A DNA stretch of 64,000 nt, taken from positions 62,001 through 126,000 of the forward strand of contig JAHZHZ010000003.1 of NCBI GenBank assembly GCA_019419995.1, written 5' to 3'. Positions 35,386-44,222 of the stretch are shown here, one piece after another. Source of the DNA: Clostridiales bacterium. Its GTDB lineage: Bacteria; Bacillota; Clostridia; Christensenellales; Aristaeellaceae. The first letter of the stretch is position 1; each line of letters opens with the position of its first letter. The translations under genes were made by a program, and so were the position numbers. The notes under the pieces are model-generated. The model worked only from the letters and a program-made list of their open reading frames with translations. It made no database searches and was not told where the DNA came from.

Positions 35386-36783
35386 TCAGGGCTGTTCGGA
35401 AACAATATTATGAATCCAGATCCCTTTGCAGATTAAAACCAGACCGATGGCGCATTTGATCAACTCGGTCAGCTGCACGCACAGAAAGATGATCAAAATA
35501 TTCCACTGGGTAAAATGTGCCAAAACGTAAGCCAGTGGTATGATGACCACCCAGGTAAATGCACAGTCAAAGAGGAAGGTGATCCCCGTCTTTCCTCCGG
35601 AGCGCATGATGAAATAGACGCAGTTGACCAGCGCGCTGACGGGCATGATGGCAGCGTTAATTCGAATCAGCCATGTGGCCAAATTATGGACTTCAAAAGT
35701 CGTATTATATAGCATGGGGATGCTACGGGAAAATAGGAGTAAAATGCTTCCCACACCCATGCTTACTACGACGGAGAAGGCCATTAATTTCCAGCTGTGG
35801 TCCTTGGCCGTCTCCGTTTCATTTGCGCCAAGCGCCTGTCCCACAATGATGGCAGAGGCGCTGCCCATGGACAGAAAGGCGACGCTGAACAGGTTATAGA
35901 CGGTGCTGGAAATATTGGTGGCAGCCACTACGTCTAAGCCGCGCAGAGAGTAGATCTGACTCAACATGGCCATGCCGGTGGACCAGAGCAGTTCATTGAG
36001 CAATAGGGGCGTCCCTTTGAGGGTGATGTCCCTGACCAGAGGACGGGGAATGCTGAATTTCCTATATAGGCCGCTGGAAAAGGGATAGCGCTGGGGATTG
36101 GCATGAGTATAGATGACGATGATGGCTAACTCCACATATCTGGAGAGGACCGTCGCAATTGCCGCACCCTTAACTCCCAAAGTGGGAAAACCGAATTTGC
36201 CGAAGATCAATAGGTAGTTAAACACCAGATTGACCATAACGGCGACAATGCTGGCCACCATGGGGAGGGCAGTTTTGCCGGTCTCGCGCAGAGTGTCGGC
36301 ATAACATTGTGCCAGAGCAAAGGGCACCAGTCCCAGCAGCATGACGCGCATATAGTCCATGGCGTACTCCATCGTTCGCAACACGCGCTGGGAATCAGAT
36401 GAATCATGCAGATAATAGGAAACAAGTTTGGGCCCTGAAAACATAAACAGTGCGATGGCCGCAGCGGTCAGCGCCAGACAGATATAGAGCTTATAGCGAA
36501 TGGATGCGCGAACACCTTCCGTGTTGCCTGCTCCATGATACTGGGCAGTAAAAATTCCTGCACCGGATACAGCGCCGAAAATGGTAAGATTGAATACAAA
36601 GATCAGCTGATTTGCAATTGCAACGCCGGACATCTGATCAGTGCCAATGCGCCCTACCATTAGATTGTCCAGCAAATTAACAAAATTACTGATCGCGTTT
36701 TGCACAATAATTGGAATTACTACAGCCATGAGCATGGCGTAGAAGGAACGATTTCCAACCAATTTGCGCAGTTTGGACGGCAT
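35386..36783 (-). CDS. MATE-family efflux transporter (second)
   Basis: 465 residues with 12 hydrophobic helices in two homologous halves. The family N-terminal motif PIIVQNAISNFVNLLDNLMVG (shown in part) and the GAGIFTAQYHGAGN and SASAIIVGQALGANE motifs mark the MATE/DinF fold. It is clearly different from the copy at 25161-26549. Monocistronic. Substrate unknown. Confidence 0.92.
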   Translation of the reverse strand: MPSKLRKLVGNRSFYAMLMAVVIPIIVQNAISNFVNLLDNLMVGRIGTDQMSGVAIANQLIFVFNLTIFGAVSGAGIFTAQYHGAGNTEGVRASIRYKLYICLALTAAAIALFMFSGPKLVSYYLHDSSDSQRVLRTMEYAMDYMRVMLLGLVPFALAQCYADTLRETGKTALPMVASIVAVMVNLVFNYLLIFGKFGFPTLGVKGAAIATVLSRYVELAIIVIYTHANPQRYPFSSGLYRKFSIPRPLVRDITLKGTPLLLNELLWSTGMAMLSQIYSLRGLDVVAATNISSTVYNLFSVAFLSMGSASAIIVGQALGANETETAKDHSWKLMAFSVVVSMGVGSILLLFSRSIPMLYNTTFEVHNLATWLIRINAAIMPVSALVNCVYFIMRSGGKTGITFLFDCAFTWVVIIPLAYVLAHFTQWNILIIFLCVQLTELIKCAIGLVLICKGIWIHNIVSEQP

Positions 36784-36914
36784 GAAGATGATACCTCCCC
36801 CAATGAGGATACAACCTCTGAATCGTATTTCGAAAACATACTATCATAAACAGGCAATGACGGACAACCAATTTCAGGTAAAGAACTCGGGCAAGGGCAA
36901 TCATCATTATGCAA

Positions 36915-37385
36915 TCAGCTTTTTCGCGTGTAAATTAAATAGGTATAAGGAACATTTCCATTGATTTTTTCGTCTATATATTTGTTGTATTGGCTTTCAT
37001 CAAAATTGGGGAAAAAGGTGTCGCCATCAAAGACTGCTTCAATTTCTGTCAGATACAGGCGATCTGCCAAGGGAAGGGCCTGCGCGTAAATTTCTGCGCC
37101 CCCCGCAATGAAAATATCTAAGCCTTCACATAGCGCGATGGCTTCCGAAAGACTATGTGCAATCAGGCAACCGGGAGCGCAGTAATCTGGCTGTCGGGTG
37201 AGGATAATGCAGAGACGCTGGGGGAGTGGGTGGCCAATTTCCTCATAGCTTCGCCGCCCCATAATTACGGCGCTTCCCAGAGTCAACTTTCGGAAATGCA
37301 ATTGCTCCCCGGGTATGTGCCAGGGAATGCGCCCGTTTTTACCAATACATTTGTTTTGATCGAAGGCCGCAATTATGGATAGCAT
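36915..37385 (-). CDS. folA: Dihydrofolate reductase
   Basis: Reduces dihydrofolate to tetrahydrofolate with NADPH. 156 residues, normal. Motifs: MLSIIAAFDQNKCIGKNGRIPW at the N terminus (given in part), the active-site loop IPWHIPGEQLHFRKLT in which Glu (here in GEQ) replaces the Asp of the E. coli enzyme, the NADPH motif VIMGRRSYEEIG, and the FIAGGAEIY motif. Start MLSIIAAF at 37385 has GAGGTGGAG upstream; a 31-codon upstream extension lacks support. No thyA is adjacent, although the two are often neighbours. Confidence 0.95.
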   Translation of the reverse strand: MLSIIAAFDQNKCIGKNGRIPWHIPGEQLHFRKLTLGSAVIMGRRSYEEIGHPLPQRLCIILTRQPDYCAPGCLIAHSLSEAIALCEGLDIFIAGGAEIYAQALPLADRLYLTEIEAVFDGDTFFPNFDESQYNKYIDEKINGNVPYTYLIYTRKS

Positions 37386-37529
37386 AAACTCCACCTCGCT
37401 GTAATTATCTGATGATAGTATACCAACGATCAACCAAGGTCTCAAGAGCGCAAAACAGTGCTGGATTTGAGCGTGCAAGGCTGAAGGAGGGATATAACAC
37501 AGTTTCCATTAACTTAACAGTAATACAAT

Positions 37530-37558
37530 TTGACATATGTAAGAATGAAGTGTAAAAT
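37530..37558 (+). promoter_or_regulatory. Promoter of the envelope-polysaccharide region leader
   Basis: TTGACA (37530-37535), a 17-base spacer and TAAAAT (37553-37558). The next gene begins 370 bases downstream, so the transcript has an unusually long 5' leader. Confidence 0.7.
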
Positions 37559-37564
37559 AATGTT

Positions 37565-37932
37565 GTCTGTCCGTAGCGTTTTTTTCATTTGATTGTCGAC
37601 AATTTGTCGCTTGAATATAGGAAAAGTGCGGATGGGAGAGGCTGACAACTCTTATGCCTGAATAGATGCCCGGTCCCTGGTGGGAGCCAGGAAGAGGGAC
37701 TACATAAACGGTTTTGATGCCAAGCATGAATCGGAAGGCCGCGCTATTCAGAATATGCAAGTTGGTCAGAATTGTTTCTGAGACAGATATATCTGCTGGA
37801 ATTATATACTTGCCACCTACACGGCAATTACAAGGGAGGGCAAAGCCTTTGTAATCCGCTTGTCTATCCATATTGGAAGGATGGAATAGGTTTGCGAAAG
37901 TTTCGCAGATATGTGATTAAGGGGAGAATGCG
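37565..37932 (+). promoter_or_regulatory. Long 5' leader with inverted repeats upstream of the LCP-CpsCDB genes
   Basis: About 368 bases without a convincing reading frame. It contains a 12-bp palindrome ATTGTCGACAAT (37592-37603), a nested hairpin (GTCCC 37673-37677 with GGGAC 37696-37700, enclosing CTGG/CCAG) and a 15-bp hairpin TGCGAAA-G-TTTCGCA (37893-37907) that ends about 10 bases before the ribosome binding site AGGGGAG. The length and hairpins suggest post-initiation control such as attenuation. I do not recognise a known riboswitch class in it. Confidence 0.45.
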
Positions 37933-38712
37933 ATGTTTGAAAATTTAAAAAGAATCGGCCTGATTGGCCTGGTACTTGCGTGCTTGTTGTCAGGCACCGT
38001 GAGCGCAGAGGCAGTAAAAGGAGATCTTTCAGACCGGTTTGACGATATTCCCAAGATTGAGTATGAGGGCGAAAATTATATTCTGCGCAACCAGTTAACT
38101 ACGATTCTATTGATGGGAATCCTTACTGACGAAACCAGTGGCAAGCAGAAAGCGGACTTCATTGCACTGCTTGTGGTGGATGATGATGAAAGAAAAATGT
38201 CGCCCATTCAAATTGATTCTAATTTGATGGTGGAGTCTTCTGAGGCCGAAGGGGCAGTGCCGCTGTGTGAACTTTATCCCCTGAGCGATAACTCGGAAGA
38301 GAATTGCCTGCGACTGGTCGACGCCGTAAATGGGTTGTTGGGCGAGGACCTGATCAATTACTATGCGGCCTTCGAACTGGAAGGAATGGCTTACATCGAC
38401 GGCGTAGAAATGGTCGAGGGCGATGCGGAAACGCAGCTGAGGGCATTAAAATCAGTGCTGGAGCAGAAAAGTCTGGAAGAACTTACGGCGCTGAATGAGG
38501 AGCTGGCAGATTATATCATTACGGATATGAAGAGCGGCGCGCTGGCGAAGGTCATGGATAAATCCGAGCGCTATGAACGCCCGGACATGGTGGATTTGCC
38601 GGTGAAGCCCGCGCTCAGCGGCGAGGACGCGGATGCATCTGCGGTTGTATTGGATGAGACCGGTGCCCTTGAAATGTTGGTTCCTCTCTTTTATACAAAG
38701 AGCATTTGGTAA
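37933..38712 (+). CDS. Degenerate LytR-CpsA-Psr (LCP) like exported protein
   Basis: 259 residues. A signal peptide (about 1-25, ending GTVSA) precedes an LCP-type fold: the TTILLMGILTDETSGKQKADFIALLVVD strand-turn-strand region (quoted in part here only) and NCLRLVDAVNGLLG and DLINYYAAFEL segments align with LCP enzymes. The conserved arginines and the R-D pair of the active site are missing: where LCP proteins read S-I-M-R-D-T, this reads P-I-Q-I-D-S. It is therefore probably not an active ligase and may regulate or bind lipid-linked intermediates. First gene of the CpsCDB-like group. Confidence 0.65.
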   Translation: MFENLKRIGLIGLVLACLLSGTVSAEAVKGDLSDRFDDIPKIEYEGENYILRNQLTTILLMGILTDETSGKQKADFIALLVVDDDERKMSPIQIDSNLMVESSEAEGAVPLCELYPLSDNSEENCLRLVDAVNGLLGEDLINYYAAFELEGMAYIDGVEMVEGDAETQLRALKSVLEQKSLEELTALNEELADYIITDMKSGALAKVMDKSERYERPDMVDLPVKPALSGEDADASAVVLDETGALEMLVPLFYTKSIW

Positions 38713-38787
38713 TGGAGGAACTTTATAATAGATAAACCCGGTGGGACAAAGCATCATCAAATTTACAAGCAAGGTGGAAGGAAACGT

Positions 38788-39570
38788 ATGAGCGATAAGG
38801 AATTGCAGCGCCTGGATCAGAAATTTGAGGATACCTCTGACAAGGGTTCTGAAGTCGAGATAGACTTGATGGAGTTATTCTATCGTTTGATGGAGAATAT
38901 CAAAAAAATCATTGCCGCTGGCTTGGCGGGAATGATTATCCTTGGTATTTACAGTTTCATTCTGGCTACGCCCATGTACGAGGCGACTTGCAAAATATAT
39001 GTAATGAGCGCCAGTGATTCAGCCATTAATCTGTCCGACTTACAAATCGGTTCCTATCTCACTTCTGACTATCAGGAAGTCTTTGATACCTGGGAAGTAC
39101 ATCAAAAAGTAATTGAGGAATTGGGACTAGACTATAGTTATGAAAAATTGGGGCAAATGCTTCAGATAAGCAATCCCGGCGATACGCGAATCCTCTACAT
39201 CACCGTCACTTCCGACGATCCTCAGGAAGCGATGGTAATGGCCAATAAATATGCCGAGGTGGCCAGTTCCTATATCGCATTGACCATGAAAACAGATGAA
39301 CCCAGCATACTTTCTTCAGCATTGCTGCCTGAGGCCCCGGTCAGCCCCAGAAAGGGTTTGAATTTGGCATTGGGGCTGTTGCTTGGCGTATTGGTGATGA
39401 GTGCGATTGTTATCATTCAGTTCCTGCTGGATGATAAGGTCAAAACCGCTGAAGACATTCGGAAGTATATTGATATGCCTACACTGGCAGTGGTGCCCAC
39501 CAACGGTGACTTTGAAGGGCCGGGACGTGAGCACAGCAATAGCAAGAACGCCAGAAAGCAGAGGGGTTGA
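38788..39570 (+). CDS. Chain-length / tyrosine-kinase activator protein (CpsC/YveK, Wzz family)
   Basis: 260 residues. Two TM helices (about 37-57 and about 190-212) flank an extracellular Wzz domain (YEATCKIYVMSASDSAINLS). The C-terminal cytoplasmic tail (DDKVKTAEDIRKYIDMPTLAVVP) is the region that contacts and activates the cognate BY-kinase. Controls capsule or exopolysaccharide chain length. The stop overlaps the start region of the kinase gene, indicating coupling. Confidence 0.9.
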   Translation: MSDKELQRLDQKFEDTSDKGSEVEIDLMELFYRLMENIKKIIAAGLAGMIILGIYSFILATPMYEATCKIYVMSASDSAINLSDLQIGSYLTSDYQEVFDTWEVHQKVIEELGLDYSYEKLGQMLQISNPGDTRILYITVTSDDPQEAMVMANKYAEVASSYIALTMKTDEPSILSSALLPEAPVSPRKGLNLALGLLLGVLVMSAIVIIQFLLDDKVKTAEDIRKYIDMPTLAVVPTNGDFEGPGREHSNSKNARKQRG

Positions 39571-39575
39571 CTTTT

Positions 39576-40334
39576 ATGAATAAGCTGGAATTCGTGCGCT
39601 TTCGCACATTGGATTATGCCTGCAAAGAGGCCATTAACACCCTGTGTACGAACTTGACATTTGTAGGCAATGAAAAAAGAATTATCATGGTTACCAGCAC
39701 GCAAGCCCACGAAGGTAAATCCTTTTTAACCATGAACATCATGCGGACGCTGTCGCAACTGGGCAAAAGGGTGATACTGGTGGACTGCGATCTGCGCAGA
39801 TCGCAGATTGCCGCGAAATACGGCGTCCGAATATTGGAAGGCTCCGGCTATGGCACGGTGCATTACCTTGCGGGAATGTGTTCCATCAATGATGTGGTAT
39901 ATGAAACCAACCTGCCCGGGGCGTATATGGTGCCGGTGGGACGGGAAGTTTCCAATTCGCTGGCTCTGTTGAGCACGCCGCGGCTCAAGCAGATGCTCAA
40001 GGCTCTGCAGGAGCGCTTTGAATTTGTCATTGTGGATGCCCCGCCTGTAGGCGTCATCATCGACGCGGCGGAAATTGCCAAGTCTTGTGATGGAACGATT
40101 TTTGCGGTGCGGTATAATACCATTTCGCGCCGTGAGTTGTTGGAAGCCAAGAATCAGATTATGCGCACTGGTTGCTCTATTCTCGGGGCGGTGCTCAATG
40201 ATGTGGATCTTGATGCGCTCAGCAGCAAGAAATATTACAATAAATCCTATTATACGCACTATAATTCTGACTATTATAAACCCAATGAGAATAAGAAAGC
40301 CAGATCCGGACGCCCTGCATCAAGAAATAAATGA
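39576..40334 (+). CDS. Bacterial tyrosine kinase (CpsD/EpsB family)
   Basis: About 252 residues. Walker A variant (TSTQAHEGKSF, about 40-50), Walker A' (VILVDCDLRRS, about 69-79) and Walker B (FVIVDAPPVG) identify a P-loop BY-kinase. The C terminus carries a cluster of tyrosines (KKYYNKSYYTHYNSDYYKP) that is the autophosphorylation site of the family. Together with the Wzz-type activator upstream and the PHP-type phosphatase downstream it forms the standard three-gene phosphorylation switch of capsule synthesis. ATG 39576 has AGAGGGG 9 bases upstream. Confidence 0.93.
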   Translation: MNKLEFVRFRTLDYACKEAINTLCTNLTFVGNEKRIIMVTSTQAHEGKSFLTMNIMRTLSQLGKRVILVDCDLRRSQIAAKYGVRILEGSGYGTVHYLAGMCSINDVVYETNLPGAYMVPVGREVSNSLALLSTPRLKQMLKALQERFEFVIVDAPPVGVIIDAAEIAKSCDGTIFAVRYNTISRRELLEAKNQIMRTGCSILGAVLNDVDLDALSSKKYYNKSYYTHYNSDYYKPNENKKARSGRPASRNK

Positions 40335-41053
40335 AATATTATACTGACATTCATCATCACTTACTTTACGGAATTGACGATGGAGCTCCCAATCCTAAGG
40401 AAATGCACGCAATGTTGCGCAAAGCCATGGAAGATGGGATTGGGAGAATCGTTGCTACGCCCCACGTGACGCCAGGTGTAAAACGCTTCAATTGGGAGCA
40501 ATATCATCAGGCAATGGAGGAAGCGCGTACCTATTGCAAGGAACGCAACCTTCCGATTGAATTGTTTGAAGGAGCAGAAATCCTGTATACCAACCAGACT
40601 TGTAGTTTCCTGCAAGATGGCCGCATTCCAACGATGGCTGGTACGGATCATGTGCTTGTGGAGTTTTCTCCCGATGTTCGCTTTGAGCGACTGAGAGAGG
40701 CGTTGGACGCACTTTTATGTCATGGCTATTTGCCCATAGTCGCACATGTTGAGCGTTATAGATGCCTGGCAATGCATCCTGCGCGCATGGAAAAGCTCAA
40801 GACCGAGATGGAAATTTATTTCCAAGTCAATTGTTCCAGTATTATTGGAAAAAAGGACGCCGCCACGCATCGATTTGTGGAAAAGTTGCTGGACTGGGAC
40901 ATGATTGACGCTATCGCAACGGATGCGCATAGTTCGACGGTGCGAAGCGTGCACATGCACGAGGCTTGGCTTAAGTTAAAAAAGGAATTTGGAGCACCTT
41001 ATGCCAATGAACTGACAGATGGACATTTGCTTTTTGATGTTCCGTCAAATTAG
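40331..41053 (+). CDS. PHP-family protein-tyrosine phosphatase (CpsB/YwqE)
   Basis: Dephosphorylates the BY-kinase. 240 residues with PHP metal-binding motifs: DIHHHLLYGIDDG (about 6-18), TPHVTPG, and the later AHVERY and TDAHS motifs that supply the metal ligands. Start overlaps the kinase stop by 4 bases, so translation is coupled. Confidence 0.93.
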   Translation: MKYYTDIHHHLLYGIDDGAPNPKEMHAMLRKAMEDGIGRIVATPHVTPGVKRFNWEQYHQAMEEARTYCKERNLPIELFEGAEILYTNQTCSFLQDGRIPTMAGTDHVLVEFSPDVRFERLREALDALLCHGYLPIVAHVERYRCLAMHPARMEKLKTEMEIYFQVNCSSIIGKKDAATHRFVEKLLDWDMIDAIATDAHSSTVRSVHMHEAWLKLKKEFGAPYANELTDGHLLFDVPSN

Positions 41054-41121
41054 GACAAAGGGAACCAATTCCCATGAGCATGCCGCTATTCCGAGTGTGA
41101 TCGGCAAGAAAGGATGGAGAA

Positions 41122-41994
41122 ATGCGTAAGTTACTTGCTATTGTCATTTGCATAATGCTGGTATTGTCTATGGGGGCTGCGTTTGCGGAGGAGCAACCGA
41201 GTGGATGGGAGAATATTCTCCTGCTAGGTGGAGACGCCCGTCAGATGGATAAATACGATCGCACGGACACCATGATCATACTTTCCATCAATCGTGATGA
41301 AGCCTTGGTTAAAATGACGAGCATTATGCGCGATACATGGGTGCATATTGAGGGACATGGAAATGCCAAAATTAATGCGGCCAATGTCTATGGCGGCCCT
41401 GAGCTGGCCATAAAGACGGTCAATGAATGTTTTGGCACAGACATCGAAGATTATGTGTTGGTCAATATGGAGGATCTGGTTGAGATCATTGATATGCTGG
41501 GCGGCGTCGATATTGAGGTCAGCGAAAGTGAACGCAGGCAGATCAATGACTATGTTGAACACTATTTTAATGAAGTCAAGGGTGCATCCGATTACGAGGG
41601 AGAGACGGTGCTCAACGAAACTGGTCTGGTGCATCTCAATGGTCTGTTGGCAATGAGCTATTGCCGCGATCGCTATACGGATAGCGATTACGGTCGGGTC
41701 ATGCGTCAGCAGGAAGTCTTGCTGGCCATGGCGGATAAAGCGCAAAATCTCGATGTGGATGAACTTACGGAAGTTGCCGGCGATATTTATTCCATCATCA
41801 ATACCAGTATGGATGAGGAAGAAATCAAATCGTTGGCTACAGCATTCATGGTCATGGAAGTGGATCAGGTTGAACAGTTCCGGGTGCCTGCGGATGGAAC
41901 CTTTGATTCCGGCACGTTTAGCGGAACTTGGATGATCAAACCCAATCTCCAGGAGAATCAGAAACTTCTAAAGGAATTTATTTACGGCGAATAA
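41122..41994 (+). CDS. LCP-family protein (first of tandem pair)
   Basis: 290 residues. A signal-anchor/peptide (about 1-23) precedes a compact LCP catalytic domain. The hallmark D-A-R ... R-T-D-T-M (GGDARQMDKYDRTDTMIILS), the SIMRDTWV arginine-aspartate pair, NAANVYGGP, and CRDRYTDSDYGRVMRQQ are all intact. LCP enzymes transfer lipid-linked wall teichoic acid or capsule to peptidoglycan. It lacks the long cytoplasmic N terminus of LytR, so the start is a cleavable-type signal. Next in line after the phosphatase, with GGAG just before the ATG. Confidence 0.92.
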   Translation: MRKLLAIVICIMLVLSMGAAFAEEQPSGWENILLLGGDARQMDKYDRTDTMIILSINRDEALVKMTSIMRDTWVHIEGHGNAKINAANVYGGPELAIKTVNECFGTDIEDYVLVNMEDLVEIIDMLGGVDIEVSESERRQINDYVEHYFNEVKGASDYEGETVLNETGLVHLNGLLAMSYCRDRYTDSDYGRVMRQQEVLLAMADKAQNLDVDELTEVAGDIYSIINTSMDEEEIKSLATAFMVMEVDQVEQFRVPADGTFDSGTFSGTWMIKPNLQENQKLLKEFIYGE

Positions 41995-42070
41995 TTTGCG
42001 AAATAATAATGTGCGGTGAGCATCCGCGGCAATCCGCGGCTCAAAATACAGACAGAATGGAGTGTGAACT

Positions 42071-42955
42071 ATGGTACGTAAGATTCTGGCACTAGTATTG
42101 GTACTGATGCTGACGATGAGTTGCACGGTGGTAATGGCGGAGGAAGCTTCAGATGGCGAATGGTGGAACATTCTGCTGCTGGGCTCCGATGATCGGAACA
42201 TGTCACAAAGAGCAGGTCGCACGGACACGATGATGATTTTGTCCGTCAATCAGGAAGAGGGCCGTGCGAAGTTGACCAGCATCATGCGTGACACATGGGT
42301 GAGCATCCCTGGAAAGAATAATAACAAAATCAACGCTGCTAATGTGTTCGGCGGTCCGGAGCTGGCGGTTCAAACCGTAAATGAGTCTTTCGGCATGGAC
42401 ATCGAGAACTACGTGCTGATCAACATGCGCGACATGATTGATATTGTGGATTACTTTGGAGGCGTTGATCTGGAATTGAGCTCCAGTGAAGTCAAGGTCG
42501 CCAATGATTACATTAATCACTATAAGAAAGATACCAAGCAAGAGAAAGAGCCCTATGAGGACTATTCCCTTATTGCCTCAGAAGGCGTCGTGCACCTCAA
42601 TGGTATGCAGGCCATGGCCCATTGCCGTGATCGCTACACCGACAGTGACTTTGGACGTGTAATGCGTGGTCAGGACACGTTGCTGGCATTGGCCACAAAG
42701 GCTCAGGATATGGAGCTCAATGAAGTGCTGGAAATTGCCACTTCCATTTCTCAGGTTGTGGAGACAAATCTGACGGATGAGCAAATTAAGAGCTTGGCAA
42801 CGACTATTCTGAGCATTGATACGGAGACGGTTGGCCAGTATCGCATACCTGCCGATGGCGCCTATCAGTCCGGAACCTTTAGCGGAACTTGGATGATTAA
42901 GGCAGATTTGGCAAAGAATACTGAACTGCTCCATCAGTTTATTTACGAAGAATAA
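42071..42955 (+). CDS. LCP-family protein (second of tandem pair)
   Basis: 294 residues, clearly a paralogue of the preceding gene over its full length (GSDDRNMSQRAGRTDTMMILS, SIMRDTWVSIPG, NAANVFGGP, CRDRYTDSDFGRVMRGQ). All LCP active-site residues are retained. A Lys/Glu-rich insertion (NHYKKDTKQEKEPYE) sits in the loop where the first copy has a shorter acidic stretch. The pair probably arose by tandem duplication. Followed by a strong terminator. Confidence 0.92.
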   Translation: MVRKILALVLVLMLTMSCTVVMAEEASDGEWWNILLLGSDDRNMSQRAGRTDTMMILSVNQEEGRAKLTSIMRDTWVSIPGKNNNKINAANVFGGPELAVQTVNESFGMDIENYVLINMRDMIDIVDYFGGVDLELSSSEVKVANDYINHYKKDTKQEKEPYEDYSLIASEGVVHLNGMQAMAHCRDRYTDSDFGRVMRGQDTLLALATKAQDMELNEVLEIATSISQVVETNLTDEQIKSLATTILSIDTETVGQYRIPADGAYQSGTFSGTWMIKADLAKNTELLHQFIYEE

Positions 42956-42968
42956 TTCGATACGAGCC

Positions 42969-43007
42969 ATAAGCAGCGGCAATAATGCCGCTGCTTATTT
43001 ATTGCAT
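42969..43007 (+). terminator. Terminator after the tandem LCP genes
   Basis: A 13-bp inverted repeat (42969-42981 and 42986-42998, ATAAGCAGCGGCA type) with an ATAA loop, followed by TTATTG. Confidence 0.85.
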
Positions 43008-43199
43008 TGATTTACGCACGTGCGTCAAAATATGAGCAAATCTCCATGAGCGCCGAGGAAGGGGAACTGAACCCTGCGGGGAAATTGGTTGAGCAATAAT
43101 CCCATTTTCTTCCAAAGATGGGATGGTCGGAAAGTAACTGGATCGTGATATAGTCCAAAGACTGGTCCGCAGAGAAATAAATCTGTGGGAAGTGCCCTG

Positions 43200-43998
43200 G
43201 CACTGGCCTACAGTTGAACTCTGGACGATACGGCGTTGTCCCCATTTTGTGTACAATTGGATATTTGAGACATAGAGCGGTGAGTGTACCGCTTCTGCGT
43301 TGACGCGACGCCGGCGCAGTGATTTGCTGTGCGGCACGGACTGCTTCAGACTTTGTGAGTGGGAAGACAAGAGCTAAGGGGTATTGGGGCAAAGGGAAAC
43401 CCATGGCTTTCTGAGGCTTGCAAAGCTTTGAATGTGAGGATGATGTGCACCGGCACAGACTGGGCGTCCAATGGCTGGGGTGCGCAGTCACAGCAATCGG
43501 ATTGTAAATGGCATTCGCCTTTTAAACTTTTAAGGAGGGGCGACGTGGGCGGGAGAACTTGCCCGAACGGCCGGATTACAATATTTGCTATGGTCAGGAG
43601 AGCCTGAGTGTTTGGTTTGAGCGGCAATAAGTTTATCAAAACCATGTTGAATTTGAGCAGGAAATATGGTACCATACGCGTAGCCAGCGATCACATTGCA
43701 ATGCACGCTTATGCGTTGGATTTGGCGCGATTGTTGACGGATATCTGTTGTTACAGTGAGACGGATATGATCAGTCCACAGACAAAGTTGGCAGTAAAAG
43801 CTGGCGCAGCTTTGTACATGAAATTTCCGTCATACCGATTACTTTCCGCATCATTCCCGCAACACCCAGGGAAAATGGGTTGAGAAAAGGGGTGCATCCC
43901 TTCAATGGCCGCTCGGGGAAGCGGAAATTTGCGGACAACGCTTTGAACTCTTTCCTGGGTGAAAGGATGCTCTGGCGCCGTACTTGAAGATGGTTCAA
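43200..43998 (+). pseudogene. rmlD: Decayed dTDP-4-dehydrorhamnose reductase gene
   Basis: No single frame survives, but the plus strand read across three frames recovers an RmlD in the right order. Pieces: Q-L-D-I-stop-D-I-E-R-stop-V-Y-R-F (43254-43313); A-V-I-C-C-A-A-R-T-A-S-D (43316-43351, other frame, cf. AVIHCAAxTAVD); SEACKALNVRMM (43410-43445, cf. AEACKALDVKMM); FAMVRRA-stop-VFGLSGNKFIKTMLNL (43587-43655), where a TGA replaces the Trp of R-x-A-W-x-F-G; YALDLARLLTDI; VIPITF and HPFNGR (another frame, about 43829-43917); and DALAPYLKMV (43966-43995, third frame). The Y-x-x-x-K catalytic pair is gone. It is a remnant of a rhamnose-containing polymer pathway. Confidence 0.85.
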
Positions 43999-44222
43999 AC
44001 ATCAGTATGCGCAAAGGTTTCCGGCAGGTAATTGGAGAACGCATGGTGGGTCTTGAATTGGCAGGATACCGGGCATTTTTACCACTTTCCGCGGAATAAG
44101 AATGATGCAGAGCGCCAATGAACGGGAGAAAGTCTGGCAGAGAACGGCGGTTTTTGATGGGGAAAAGCCGAAAAATAAGATTGTTTTGAGATTTGGGAAA
44201 CAAAAATGGAGGAAATGGATAG
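43999..44222 (+). other. Leader region of glmS, no ribozyme recognised
   Basis: Between the rmlD remnant and glmS there is no gene. I looked for the glmS ribozyme core and did not find it. The start of glmS is preceded by TGGAGGAAATGGATAG. No clear promoter hexamers were identified. Confidence 0.4.

Noticed and set aside
43012..43491. 159-codon minus-strand frame in the LCP-glmS gap
   Set aside because: The plus strand here reads as decayed rmlD; the minus frame has no family resemblance.
43999..44222. glmS ribozyme upstream of glmS
   Set aside because: Looked for the conserved core; only a short AGCGCCA match, without the rest.
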